From NCBI GenBank assembly GCA_027924585.1, contig BSBM01000870.1:4773001-4837000 (forward strand): a DNA stretch of 64,000 bases, given 5' to 3'. Positions 33,587-46,804 of the stretch are shown here, piece by piece (position 1 is the stretch's first letter; each line of letters starts with the position of its first letter). The DNA is from Larix kaempferi. Taxonomy: Eukaryota; Streptophyta; Pinopsida; Pinales; Pinaceae. Position numbers and translations under genes: made by a program. The notes under the pieces were generated by a model. It made no database searches and had not been told where the DNA came from. It saw only the letters and a program-made list of their open reading frames with translations.

Positions 33587-33598
33587 GGTATCAGAGCA
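33587..33598 (+). other. Primer binding site of LARD-like element
   Basis: The sequence tggtatcagagc lies three bases after the left LTR and is a perfect match to the initiator-Met primer site. Confidence 0.92.
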
Positions 33599-36299
33599 TT
33601 AGGTTACAACACTAGGGCCTAATGAGCTCAACATGCGATAAGTAAGTATGCATGTTGTTAAGTTACTAATCAATTGTTTTTGTTTCATTTTGGATGCATG
33701 GATTGTATTGACGAGGGAAAAATGAATCCCCAAGCTCGACTTCAAGTTTCTTCCGCCAGAGCACAGGTTGCAAACAATCGGTCTTAGTTGGGCTCAGTTG
33801 AGGAAATAATATAAGCTGGTCAAGGGAACTCCATCGATAAGACGCAAACAAAGGATTTATGTTCCAAAAAATCAGCAAGAGGTAATCGACAAGACGTCTT
33901 TTAAATCGCAAGTAAGTATGCTCCACTTGTTCAAGCATTCTAAAGGAAAAACATTGTCAATATGTGAGCATTTATATGTTTCCTTACGAAGTTGAATGAT
34001 CTTCTATTAATAAATACTAGAGGATGAATATATCCTCATACTCTACAATTAGTTTCATTAAAGGATAAGAAAGTATTCTTTAAAAATGATTAAAATAGTT
34101 GAACTATGTTCCTATCTTTATCTCTTTATTTTGGTGATCTTGTTAAATATTTTCATATACATTGATCATAATGATAGTAATGAGAATCATAGGAGCATTT
34201 GCATGTTCAAAAGTTTATAAGGGTGGTATAAAACATAAGTATGATTATACAAATGAAGGCAGGATAGAAAACATATTGAATTAAAAGGGTTGAATGGATG
34301 ACGGATGGGTCATATAAAGATATGCATGTATAGGATAAAGGGGTTGAAGCACTTTGAAAAATCGATATAGTATGTGAATTTTGGAATGGGGTAAGGTGCA
34401 ATTAGGTCATTATATGAAGGACTGTAAAATTGTCATGAATTGTCGGGTTATTGATTTCGCGCACATATGTTGAAATGATTGTATTAATTATGTGTATGAG
34501 ATTGTAAGGTGGAGATGATCCTTATCATGTTAGAAAAATACATCAATTCTACTAAGGGAGTAACTCCTGAAATTCTCCTTATTGGATATCGGTTATGTAA
34601 AAAGAAAAATTTCATTTTTAATTTACCGAACGATTTCGGAGTTTGAATAATAGACGTTTTAAAATAGAGGATTTATCAAGGGACGAAAAAAAAAAAAATT
34701 GGCTAAATGTTATTAAGGGAGTTATTTTGATCTTAACCCTTGATATGTAGAAGGTATGGAAGATGTTTGTACATTATATTGGATGTTACATGCGATGGTT
34801 TCAATATAGATTGATAGTTCTATGTTCTTACTTCTATGCTTTATTTTGGTACGAGACACGTGACATGGTAGATAAGATTGTTAAGTTGAAACACGTAATA
34901 GATCTTCAAGGTTAATGTAAGTAATGTTACATGTGTTATTATATGATCTCACATCCAAGAAAAGTACTATACAAACAATAGATGGTTAGAAGAGTTGTAT
35001 GAATGGTTAGTAAAGGTTCATCCTCAGGGTAGAAGGTTGAAAGGTAGAGTAATTAACTTTATTTGGTTAAATAGACGTTCTACTGTGTGAAATTCTCTAT
35101 GACTAGGAAATTGTTGTACTTATTATCTCTTTGGGGCATGGGATTGTATAGAATAAGGAAGTATAAATCTGTGACATGGGAACACGCTTGTACCCTTGCT
35201 TGTAGTTTTAGGAGGGATGATGGTTATAATAGAAGTATACATGTGTATGCTAAGTAGTCAATAGGATGCATATGATGAAACTGTAGGATTCTATTTTTAT
35301 ATATATATTCTATCTCGGCGATCCTTACTAAGAATGTTGGGATACTGGGAATGGTTGACAGAAGGATTATACTTTTATGTGATTAAGATTTATGTTATAT
35401 GCATGGATACCTTGATAATATGTATCATTTTGATGTATATGTTCTTATGATGTTGAGAGGATTACTAATGTGTGTTAATACAAGTACATCACACCTTGGC
35501 ATATGAGTCCATACAATAAAGTGATATGCAGTCTCCTTCATAAAGGTATGTGACTATCTTTATGAAACTATAAAAATATATATGAAGACGATTTATTGTT
35601 ACTTACATGATGTTGGCATGTGCAAGAAAAGTTGTATAATTAAAGGGGTGCTTGACACAGTTAAAGTTAAGGATTGAGGTGAACTGAATGTAATGTCCAT
35701 AGGAAGAATGCATTTCAAGGCATTATGTAATTCTATTAATTAAGCCAGTGGTGTTCATTTTAGATGATGATCTTCTTATTTTTATGCATAGGGGAAAGAT
35801 CTTCTTACAAATATTTTATCTTGTTACTAACAGGTGAATTTGGCTGATGGTCAAAATTTTGTGCAGCTTGTGGAAAGAGAAGAGCATGAATAATATCCAA
35901 GGTAAAATAAGGGGGTAAGGATTTAGAACCCACATCACAACCATTATTTATTCTTGTGATTTTGATAATTATTGTTGAATAAAGAACTGGAACTAAACTC
36001 GTCAGAGTAATCGTAAGGTCACGAATGTAATATGATGAAATAATCGATAATTTGGAAAGGGATTTTCCTAGACTCAGGCGAGGAGGCTTGAGGAGAAATA
36101 AATTCCGGGACTCAAGCGAGAAGGCTTGAGGGGAATTATGTAAGAGTGCGCTAAGGGCACTAAAACACTCCCTAGAAATCAGGGAGTTGATAGCCGCCAT
36201 GATTCTCGAATGAATCAATAGGCTATAAAGACCTAGGCAAACTATAACAAAATGCATATGCGGGAGGCAGGACGCTGCTTAGTATGCATGGGAGAAAGT

Positions 36300-36575
36300 A
36301 TTGTTGCGTGAGCACTGTGGTGTTAGGCAAGAAACCTCTGAAATTATTGCTGCGTGAGCACTGTGGTGTTAGGAAAGAAACCTCCGAAATTATTGCTGCG
36401 TGAGCACTGTGGTGTTAGGCAAGAAGCCTCCAAAATTATTCCTGCGTGAGCACTGTGGTGTTAGGCAAGAAACCTCTGAAATTATTGCTGCGTGAGCACT
36501 GTGGTGTTAGGCAAGAAAAATCCGAAAGGATTGTTGTGTGAGCACTGAGGTGTTAGGAAAGAAGTTCCTAGATCA
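36300..36575 (+). repeat. 46 bp tandem repeat, six copies, inside LARD-like element
   Basis: The core gcgtgagcactgtggtgtta starts at 36306, 36352, 36398, 36444 and 36490, with a diverged sixth copy at 36536. The units differ by a few bases, and the last is the most diverged. The array lies about 390 bp before the polypurine tract. Confidence 0.93.
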
Positions 36576-36953
36576 AGTGAATGACGTGTTTTGACAAAGT
36601 TAACAATTTACATTCTTGGAAGCATCGGAATTATGTGTGCTTGTGATAGTAAAAACAAAAACAAAGACTAAAATATATTTTATGAATTGAAAAATGTCTT
36701 GTTGTAAAATGAATCATTATTTATGTTCTGAGTTTGGTTATGGAATCGATGAAAGTTGTTACGATCCCTTGAAATTCTGGTTTTGTAGCCGAAAGTACAG
36801 GTTCGATCGAAAGTGACTTGCGAAAAATCCATGAAAGACTGATGAAGGTCAAAATAGAAATAACGAAACAAAACAGATGAATGACGTGCAAAGGAACTCG
36901 AGAATGGAAGACATGTGTTGAAAGTTATGAACACCAAGGACGGTGTTATATTT

Positions 36954-36966
36954 AAGGGGGAAAGGA
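36954..36966 (+). other. Polypurine tract of LARD-like element
   Basis: The purine run aagggggaaagga directly precedes the right LTR and would prime plus-strand synthesis. Confidence 0.9.
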
Positions 36967-39900
36967 TGTAACATTCCTCTTCTACCCCTACCCTTATCTA
37001 ATTAGAAAGATTGGTACACGATTTCTGGTGAGGAGCTCAAGGCCAAGGCCCCACTAGATATCCTTGCAAGCATTGTTAATTATTTCCTAAATTGTAATGA
37101 TGATTCATAGACTAAGAGACTGAACGTTTGTCGCAACTAAGTGATGGGCAGGTGAAGCCACTAGGGGAAAGGCAAAGGGCGTGACATCCTTCAAAAGTCT
37201 GATAATAGATTATAGGTGTCATCTTAGCGCCATGGGCACTTGAAGAAGAGTAAGTGGTTTACGGGTCAACCTTGAATATTTATAGGTATTTTCGTCATGG
37301 ATTGAGAGAGTAGTTACTCAACGCAACCTCTTAATAAGTTATATAATTATGTTAGGAGGGTTTTGCCTTTCTTTCATATAATGGATCATTTAGGAATTTA
37401 AATATAGTACATTGATAAAGAAATATATATATATATATATTTGATTAATGGATCAATTAGAGATTCACATGCTTTTAAACATGGTATTGATAAGGATACA
37501 TATATTGAGGAAGGTGTTTAGCTTCTTATATATATTGGATGAATTAGCAATTCATATGCAATTAATTATGATATATTCATAAAGTTATACATCTAGAAGG
37601 GAGTGTTGGGAATTGCCTTTCCAATGTGAAGATGAAAATAAAGTTGAATATGTCATTTACTTCTTGAACATAAATATATATTATTTATTTAAAACATACA
37701 CCAAATTAGCGCACTACCCCTATCAACTTAGTGGAGTTCGGTAGAAAGATTTGGGGAGAATCTTTAGGCGAAATCAACGTAGGGTTGTCTCCTCGAAAGA
37801 GTGACAAACTTAGTGAAGCGCCATTTGTCACCGGGATCCTAAGCGGAGTTCCCAATGTGAGCAAGTAAAGCTTTGGGTTATAAAGTGGAGTAGTCGCTGA
37901 AGTGAAGGGGGCGTTATGCTCTATCACTTTCTGAGCATTGGATTTTAGTATTTGGATTGGCGTTTACAAGACGGAAAATCTTGGCATATTCGAATATGGT
38001 GGTAGATCTATCTTGGTTCTACGTGAAAGGGGTTTTCTTCCTTCTTGGAAGTTCTTCCTCGAGAATGGACCTTAGCAAATGCCATGCTCAGTTGAGATCG
38101 AGATCTGCGTAGCTGAAGGGGAACTCGGGATTGGTCTTTCCCAGAGGTTACACATGGCTAAACTTTCCTGTTGATATATATATTGCTAGCATGGATCCAT
38201 TTTTGTTAATATCTATTCTATTATTATTTATGATGCTAGCGTGGATCTATAAAGATCTCTATTTCGTTGAATGGTTGATGCTAGCGTTGATCCCATCTGA
38301 AATGATGGTTTCTGCCACAGTAGATGTTAGAAAAGATTTACCTTTCTGTTGTTATATAAATTTGGCAGCGTTGATTTAGATCTCTTACATGCCAATCTTT
38401 GTAATTGAATACACTAAAACTATTTTTAATTACAAAGTTCTACCTTTTAAAGAGAACCCGCATAGATAGTCATAAGGGTTTTCGTTCTGCTTTTGTAGAT
38501 CTCGGTAAGAATTGACAAATGCACTAACCCTGTTTGAATGAGTGTATGACCGGAAAAAAAAAAAAATGCCCAGTTAGGACAGACATCGTATAGTTACTCT
38601 CTATGTATTTTTGGTTAATTTGGGTCTCTGTCAACAAAGGTTTAGGTGCCCCGATAAGAACCAAGCTCATGTAGATATTCTTCATGCATCTTTACATTGT
38701 TTAAGATTGATCTCTGTCACCAAGTGAATAGCGCCCAAAAAGTATAAGATCTTTTACAAACAGTTATAGTGGCTACAACTTTGTTTAATGAAGGCCCTGT
38801 CAGAAAGAATAACATCCAGAAGTCATATGATCTCGGTAGGATTAGAGTTGTGGGATTCATTATTATATTTGTTTTCATTAAATTTTGAATCCGTGGCAAA
38901 ACTAGAGATGTATATATCTTAAAATGCATGCTTAGCTTCAATTGATTTATTGCATGCATACGCTAATCTTTTGTATCAATTCTTAGATTGGGACGGTATA
39001 GTGGTGGTTTGATGTGGGTAATATATATATATATATATATATATATTAAGCCATAGTATTCACCTTTTATAGACATAAAGGTTTGAAAAGTACAGTACTC
39101 ACTTCTATGCAAAAACTAGAAATGGGGTTTATCCTTAATTTAGAGCTGTAAGTACAAGGACTTAATGTCTATGTCTTTTTAAGATCAGAGAAGATACTTT
39201 TCTTGAAATGAGTTGGGATAGATCTATTTGGAAATGTGATATTGTATAAAGGTTAGTAAGGTGGGTTTTCTACTCGGATAAAACATAATTAGTGTATGTT
39301 GAGTACATAGCTAATATAGGTATTATCATGTGTAAACTATGGGAATTAATGGTAAGTCTTCTCGCTTTGAATGTTAGAAGATGCTCTCCATGAGAGAGAA
39401 TTCCTGGTAATGGAAGGTAAACAATGCAACCGCTGAGTTGCAGGATGTAATTATTATTTTGATGAAATAATATATTGCGATGGGTGTTGTGGACGTAGCC
39501 CAAGTTTTGGGTGAACCACGTTTATATATGGTTTATGATGGTTGGTGTATTAATGTCATGTGAATTATTGTTAAAATGTATTGAATGGTTATTATGTTGT
39601 CCATGTGGAGAAGATCTTATAAGTGTATGGTCCGTCATTTAAATATGTTGAATATAGTATCATGTTGTCGTCTTATAAGTATATTTAAGGCTTGCAAAAA
39701 TATAAATAGTTATGACAAATGGTTATGAATTGTATGAAGATGTTCAAAGGTAATGATGGTGATATTCAAATATTTGTTAATATGTTAATATGATGAAGCA
39801 TGGACATAAGGTAGGTGTAATGTATCCATTATAAATGAAGTACTTGAAGTGTTCTTAAGTAAAATCGCAAAGTTGCTTAAAATCTAGGCATAGCAAGTTC

Positions 39901-40088
39901 TATAAATAATTTTGGATAGTTGTTGGAAGGATTTTGAAAATCCACGAAAGTACTAACTACGGGTAAACGAGTATGTGACCGTTCTCATAAATGGAACAAC
40001 TAACTTGATTATAATATTCTAGCAAAAAGAAGTGATTTATTTATCTTTATCATGTGCGGTGAAGGGTTTGTTAAAAGGGTATGTTACA
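36967..40088 (+). mobile_element. Right LTR of LARD-like element
   Basis: This is a near-identical copy of 30436-33583 with shorter TA microsatellites (near 37423-37440 and 39022-39046). The target-site duplication gatta follows at 40089. Confidence 0.9.
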
Positions 40089-43000
40089 GATTACTTGTTG
40101 AAGGGAAAGAAAGTTTGGCTCAAGTAGTGGAGAAGATGGAGGAGTGGCAGATGACACGCATAATGTACAATGGAAATTAGACACTTGTAAGGGAAATCGA
40201 TCAATTACAATCCAAAAAAAATCTCGTTAGAAGTGAGCATGGAAGCAACAAATGAAAAAATCACTATGTAGGCATAAACAATCAAGTATCTAAACTCTAA
40301 AGTGAAAAATATACAATTGGAATAATTCCCTTGCTTCTTTAAAACTCCTTCTCCCACTACATTAATTGGTTCAATTGATAAGTGTCAACAAGCTACAAAA
40401 GAAGAAGATATAATGGAGTAGAGTTCTTTCATGAAAAAATACAATTGACACCTCCTACGTATCCTCTTGTGTAGGTTTCATGAAGAAATCCCATTAGGAG
40501 CATGGAACCTACACTACCTTCCTTTACTACTTATGTTTTATAGAACTTTGTTAATTTTGGGATAGCTTATTAGGCTCTTGAGAAGCCATGTAGTGAATAG
40601 TAAGAGTATAATTTTAAATTTGCACTATAAGGAAAACACCATGTATTGGAGGCTTTCTAGAGGTTTTTAGTGTTATAATATTGGGAAAAATAAATATTAA
40701 AGAACTCCGCCATTCACAGCGGAGGTTTTAGTGGTGGTTTTAATGGATGTTTTCTATAACTTACAAATTTTAGGTGGGTGGAGGGTTTTTTATTCGGTGC
40801 TTCTATACATAATACACACTAGTGCATTCGAAACAAAATAGCTACAATATCTGTGACTACGTGTTAATCTTATTAATATCCAATGATGATCATCTTAGGA
40901 TCCATTTGTCACAGTTTTGTAGGGCTATTCGTACGGATTTCTCATGTAATTCATAGCCCAAATATCTATCCCACTTAGTTTAAGACTTGCTTCACCTCTT
41001 TGCTTGGTATACAATATATTCTTTATTTATATCTTTTAGAACTTTTTGTCTCCTTATTTGAAGCCAAGTCTAGTATAAAAGAAATATACAATAACTCTTT
41101 ATGTGGGCTTGAATGAATACTTATTGAAGGGTAAGAAAGGATGGCTCAAGTAGTGGAGAAGATGGGCGAGTGTGTAAATACACACATAATGTACAAACGA
41201 AATTGGACACTTGTAAGGAAAATTGATCAATTACAATCCAAAAAAAATCTCGTTAGAAGTGACAATGGAAGCAACAAATGAAAAAATCACTATGTATGCA
41301 TAAGCAAGCAAATATCTATACGCTAAAGTGAAAAATATACAATTGGAATAATTCCCTTGCTTCTTTAAAACTCCTTCTCCCACTACGTTAATTGGTTCAA
41401 TTGATAACTGTCAACAAGCTACAAAAGAACAAGATATAATGGAGTAGAGTTCTTTCATGAAAAAATACAATTGACACCTCCTACGTATCCTCTTGTGTAG
41501 GTTGCATGAAGAAATCCCATTAGGGGCATGGAACCTGCACTACCTTCCTTTACTACTTATGTTTTATAGAACTTTGTTAATTTTGGGATAGTTTATTAGG
41601 CTCTTGAGAAGCCATGTAGTGAATAGTAATAGTACAATTTTGAATTTTCACTATAAGGAAAACACCATGTATTGGAGGCTTTCTAGAAGTTTTTAGTGTT
41701 ATAATATTGGGCAAAATAAAAATTAAAGAACTCCGCCATTCACAGCGGAGGTTTTAGTGGTGGTTTTAATGGATGTTTTCGATAACTTACAAATTTTAGG
41801 TGGGCGGAGGTTTTTTTATTCGGTGCTTCTATACATAATACACACTAGTGCATGCGAAACAAGATAGCTACAATATCAGTGAATACGTGTTAATCTTATT
41901 AATATCCAATGATGACCATCTTAGGATCCATTTGTCACAGTTTTGTGGGGCTATTCGTACGGATTTCTCATGTAATTCATAGCCCAAATATCTATCCCAC
42001 TTAGTTTAAGACTTGCTTGACCTCTTTTCTTGGTATACAATATATTCTTTATTTATATCTTTTAGAACTTTTTGTCTCCTTATTTGAAGCCAAGTCTAGT
42101 ATAAAAGAAATATACAAGAACTCTTTATGTGGGTTTGAATGAATACTTATTGAAGGGTAAGAAAGGATGGCTCAAGTAGTGGAGAAGATGGATGAGTGTG
42201 TAAATACACACATAATGTACAAACGAAATTGGACACTTGTAAGGGAAATTGATCAATTACAATCCAAAAAAAATCTCGTTAGAAGTGACAATGGAAGCAA
42301 CAAATGAAAAAATCACTATGTAGGCATAAACAAGCAAATATCTATATGCTAAAGTGAAAAATATACAATTTAACTAATTCCCTTGCTTCTTTAAAACTCC
42401 TTCTCCCACTACATTAATTGGTTCAATTGATAACTTTCAACAAGCTACAAAAGAAGAAGATATAATGGAGTAGAGTTCTTTCATGAAAAAATACAATTGA
42501 CACCTCCTACGTATCCTCTTGTGTAGGTTGCATGAAGAAATCCCATTAGGGGCATGGAACCTGCACTACCTTCCTTTACTACTTATGTTTTATAGAAATT
42601 TGTTAATTTTGGGATAGTTTATTAGGCTCTTGATAAGCCATGTAGTGAATAGTAATAGTAGAATTTTGAATTTTCACTATAAGGAAAACACCATGTATTG
42701 GAGGCTTTCTAGAGGTTTTTAGTGTTATAATATTGGGCAAAATAAAAATTAAAGAACTCCGCCATTCACAGCGGAGGTTTTAGTGGTGGTTTTAATGGAT
42801 GTTTTCTATAACTTACAAATTTTAGGTGGGCGGAGGTTTTTTTATTCGGTGCTTCTATACATAATACACACTAGTGCATTCGAAACAAAATAGCTACAAT
42901 ATCTGTGACTACGTGTTAATATTATTAATCCCCAATGATGACCATCTTAGGATCCATTTGTCACAGTTTTGTGGGGCTATTCATATGGATTTCTCATGTA

Positions 43001-43890
43001 ATTCATAGCCCAAATATCTCCCCCACTTAGTTTAAGACTTGCTTCACCTCTTTGCTTGGTATACAATATATTCTTTATTTATATCTTTTAGAATTTTTTG
43101 TCTCCTTATTTGAAGCTAAGTCTAGTATAAGAGAAATATACAATAACTCTTTATGTGGGTTTGAATGAATACTTATTGAAGGGTAAGAAAGTATGGCTCA
43201 AGTAGTGGATAAGATGGACGAGTGGGTAAATACACACATAATGTACAAACAAAATTGGATACTTGTAAGGGAAATTGATCAATTACAATCCAAAACAAAT
43301 CTCGTTAGAAGTGACAATGGAAGCAACAAATGAAAAAATCACTATGTAGGCATAAACAAGCAAATATCTATACGCTAAAGTGAAAAATATACAATTTAAC
43401 TAATTCACTTGCTTCTTGAAAACTCCTTCTCCCACTACATTAATTGGTTCAATTGATAACTGTCAACAAGCTACAAAAGAAGAAGATATAATGGAGTAGA
43501 TTTCTATCATGACAACTACAATTGACACCTCCTACGTATCCTCTTTTTTAGGTTGCATGAAGAAATCCCATTAGGAGCATGGAACCTGCATTACCTACCT
43601 TTATTACTTATGTTTTATAGAACTTTGTTAATTTTGGTACAGTTTATTAGGCTCTTCAGAAGCCATATAGTGAATAGTAATAGTAGAATTTTGAATTTGC
43701 AATACAAGGAAAACACCATATAGTGGAGGCTTTCTAGAGGTTTTTAGTGTTATAATATTGGGCAAAATAAAAATTAAAAAACTCCACCATTCACAGCAAA
43801 GGTTTTAATGCTTACAAATTTTGGATGAGCAAAGGTTTTTTCTATTGGTGCTTTTATACATAATACACACTAGTGCATTCAAAACAAAAT
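40089..43890. repeat. ~1.02 kb tandem repeat array, unit 2, right part
   Basis: Anchor words are at 40246, 41272, 42298 and 43324, three spacings of exactly 1026 bp. The unit broken by the LARD-like element measures about 1236 bp once the insertion is removed, matching the 1248 bp long unit of unit 1. The inverted repeat ctccgc/gcggag is perfect in these units, for example at 40705-40724. The last unit is internally shortened before the array ends. Confidence 0.88.
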
Positions 43891-45069
43891 TGCACCGGTG
43901 TGGAAAAAAACATTAACACATCAATGCTTATATATTAATTGTGCACTAGTTCCAAATTTATTGTTCTATAACTAGTTTGATATTTTTGTTTATTTTCATT
44001 CCAATGCCAGTAACGTTTTCTATGCATGGGTGTTTTTTATTTAAAATACATATGCACGTGTGCCAATATTAACATGTGCACCGAGGGATGCGAAATTTTG
44101 AATTTTTTGGGGTGAGATATCGATGCCTATATATATAAAAACACAACAGTGCATGTATTATACTTAATGAACCAATTCATGTATCATGTAGAGAGAACTG
44201 GTGCGCATATGTGTTATGCGCCCTGGTGCCAATATTACCATGTGAATCGAAGGGACATTAAATTTTAAACAATTTTTTGGTGAAATGATGGTGGGTATAT
44301 TATTTAAAGCATTCGTGATGTTGTTATAAATAAATCACCGATGCATATACTTGTCACGCGCAACGTTATATTTTTAAATGATAAATATAATCATATGATT
44401 TTTAATTTAAAGTAACCTTGCATTTAAAAAATTATCACTTTGGTGTGGTAATATACATAATAGGCACCAATGTGTATTCTGTATAAAACACACTGTACAA
44501 AACACACTTGCTTATATTTTTGTGGCACACACTACTTAATGATTTCAAAAGAATGCAATGCACCGATATGCATATATTTTCATTAATTGTTCTTTAAACA
44601 AAATTTCAATTAATCATTTCAAAATCAAATATTTTTATAATAATATTGATTTCCGAATATTTGAATTGTTGCATTTTGATATAATGATTGCATCAATGCA
44701 TTACACCTATGTTATTTGTAATAATGTAAATTATTTGTATATTATTTAATCAACAATGCAACATTTTACAACATTGTAAAATGCAATAAAATAAAAAACC
44801 CATTTTACTATATATGAATAAGAAACTCATCATCATACAAAATGGGCAATGTAAAGGTCCACAATAATAAAAACACAACCAATATCTAATTGTTACATTT
44901 ATTGGTAACCTATTGACATACAATAAGGACAGTATGTCCAATATGTGGAACAAAATATCAATACATAATTGTTACACTTATTGGTAACATGTCCTCATCT
45001 ATGACAATATGTCAAGTACATTAAACAAAATCCTTGATTTTCATAGACTAATATTCCAAAACATACAAT
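43891..45069. other. AT-rich spacer, unit 2
   Basis: This is the counterpart of 6741-7636 with about 310 extra bases near 44345-44405 and 44463-44692. No supported gene was found. Confidence 0.5.
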
Positions 45070-45187
45070 TTTATTGATTGTCATTCATTACTTTAACTGT
45101 TATCATCGCTCAAGTAGCATGCATTCCTCATTTCTTCATCACTGGTAGGAAATATTGTACTTTGGTTATTTAACCTAATATTTTGTT

Positions 45188-45445
45188 TCAATTGACTTGT
45201 TTTTTATGTTCCTCCTCTTCACGTCCCATCTACAAACATGAAAACAAAGTATAATAAGTATATCTACACTTATATAGTAGAATATACATGATTGCGTAAA
45301 TTAAAAAAAATACCACGACAATGAGTGTTTCATAAATAATACACATTATTTCAAAGCCATGTTTCATGCTTTTTCTCAAAATGTCTTCCATTAGCTCCAC
45401 TCCATACTTTTTTTCTTGCATGGTAAATACACGATTATAAAGCAT
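45188..45445 (-). pseudogene. Second copy of the two-exon hypothetical gene, frameshifted
   Basis: The first exon (45445-45314) is kept with few changes (KKYGVELMEDILRK). The donor is GTATTT instead of GTATGT, and the 84 bp intron is 45313-45230. A run of adenines in exon 2 is one base shorter than in unit 1, so the frame changes after MGREEEEHKK and stops at about 45188. The longer acidic C terminus of unit 1 is lost. Confidence 0.42.
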
Positions 45446-45735
45446 ATATATAATTAATATAAAGTTTTTTTGTTGTTTCCTTAACTATGAAATGAGGGAA
45501 GTTAAGGGTACCCGCATGAAGCTAGTACCCAAAAAGGTCGCAATGGAAGTGAGCGAGTGGAAAAAAACAAGGGTGGGCACATGCATTCAAACACGCGTAT
45601 GCACCCCTGCTTTGGAAATGTCGATCATTAACGTTGGTGAGTTGACGTGGAAAAAATGTGCGTGCACGCATTATTAACGCATATTTAAACATATGCGCGC
45701 ACACGTCATTAATGCATGCGTGTGCATGTGTTTTT

Positions 45736-45743
45736 TATAAAAG
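45736..45743 (+). promoter_or_regulatory. TATA-like box, unit 2 copy
   Basis: The octamer tataaaag lies 13 bp before the perfect inverted repeat at 45756-45781, as in unit 1. Confidence 0.4.
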
Positions 45744-45755
45744 AAAACAGGTTGC

Positions 45756-45781
45756 GGGTTTGTTATCACAATAACAAACCC
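45756..45781. repeat. Perfect 11 bp inverted repeat, unit 2 copy
   Basis: The arms gggtttgttat and ataacaaaccc with loop caca are identical to 8324-8349, although nearby sequence has changed. Confidence 0.8.
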
Positions 45782-45892
45782 ACGAGCGTGGAGTGGGGAA
45801 ATAGAGACCCTACGAACGCGTGTTGGAGAACCCAACAACCTCCTACTCAGCATCAATCTGAACCTCCACTCGACTGCCTCTATTGTCTCTAG

Positions 45893-46297
45893 GTAGGTGC
45901 TGAACCAATCAATTTTTTGTTGTTTTTGTTTTCCATTGCAATTTTAAATTAAAAAAAATTACAATCAATTAAAAAAACCAACAAATTTCCATTGCAGATT
46001 AAATACATCTAACAAAATAACAAACACACCACAACCATCAGAGGAAACTAATGAAACCAAACCATCAAAAGATAACATCAACATTGGAATGGATAATGAA
46101 CCTAGTGATGAACCATCTGAAAAGCCTAAGGATGAATTAAATCAAGATTTAAACGAATTAAGGGTATTAAGCGATGAATTAAAGAGCACCAAGGAACCCT
46201 CTCAAGTTTCCCTGGATACATTATTGCAAAACATCATTGAATCCATCAACATTTCCCATAGTGAGATCACAAATCTGAGCCAATGTAATGCTCGAAT
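45893..46297 (+). pseudogene. 5' gene fragment with intact intron signals, cut by element A
   Basis: A donor at ctctag/gtaggt (intron start 45893) and an acceptor at attgcag (intron end 45997) define a 105 bp intron. The exon from 45998 is open in the frame that includes MDNEPSDEPSEKPKDEL at 46089 and ends at the LTR of element A at 46298. In the better reading the first exon is also open in phase but has no ATG, so translation would start at 46089. Unit 1 has lost the acceptor. The family is not recognised. Confidence 0.38.
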
Positions 46298-46804
46298 TGT
46301 TGAAATATTGTAACTTCTAAGAATATTCTATTTGTACTTTATTATCTAGAGATGTTTATTCCTCTCTCGGGACATTATTATATATCCGTAGATGTTTATT
46401 CCTCCGTCGGGATGTTATAACTAGGGATATTAGACTTCTCTAGTGGGGTTGGCACTGAGTTAAGTTATTAAGTGTTATTAGATGCTCCTAGGAGAAGTCA
46501 TCCCAGTTAGGGTTAAAAGTCAAGTGAAGTAAAGTATAAATAGAGGAGGTGTGTTCCTCATTTAACACACACTCACTCACTTGTGAAACTCGCATAGGAG
46601 AGAGAGAGATATCCAAAGGAGGAGAAGGAGCTCTTGTTTGGGGATTACATCTTTGTATTTTTTGGTCATCTATATTGAGGAATCTTTGCTCGGTTTTCTA
46701 CCCCATGAGTGTTTCCCAGGATAAATCTGTGTCTATCTTGTGATTTTGTTTCTTTCAGTGATCCTTATTATTCTCTTCTTGTGAATTTTATGCTAAACTT
46801 AACA
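46298..46804 (+). mobile_element. 5' LTR of element A, unit 2
   Basis: The length is identical to unit 1, with about 16 differences by eye. A TATA box lies at 46535-46542, and the degraded primer site tggtataatagc follows at 46805. Confidence 0.88.

Larger units (their letters stand above)
33584..36966 (+). other. Non-coding interior of LARD-like element
   Basis: The longest open stretch is a 150-codon minus-strand frame at 35805-36257 without resemblance to retroelement proteins. A paired 23 bp repeat (gactcaggcgaggaggcttg and a variant) lies at 36071-36093 and 36109-36131, followed by six 46 bp tandem repeats. An RNA role for the interior, such as packaging or priming, is the usual expectation for such elements. 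Confidence 0.7.
30436..40088 (+). mobile_element. LARD-like non-autonomous LTR retrotransposon
   Basis: Two long direct repeats, 30436-33583 (3148 bp) and 36967-40088 (3122 bp), both start tgtaacat and end atgttaca. They flank a 3383 bp interior with a primer site next to the left LTR and a polypurine tract next to the right one. The 5 bp duplication gatta is present at 30431-30435 and 40089-40093, and the empty site (gaatgattacttg) survives at about 3727-3739 in unit 1. No gag, protease, integrase or RT sequence is found in any frame. Very long LTRs with a non-coding ~3.4 kb interior fit the LARD class, which depends on proteins from another element. The LTRs differ at 7 of the first ~455 positions. 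Confidence 0.92.

Noticed and set aside
35805-36257. 150-codon minus-strand frame in the LARD interior
   Set aside because: No retroelement motif, and composition as expected by chance in AT-rich DNA.
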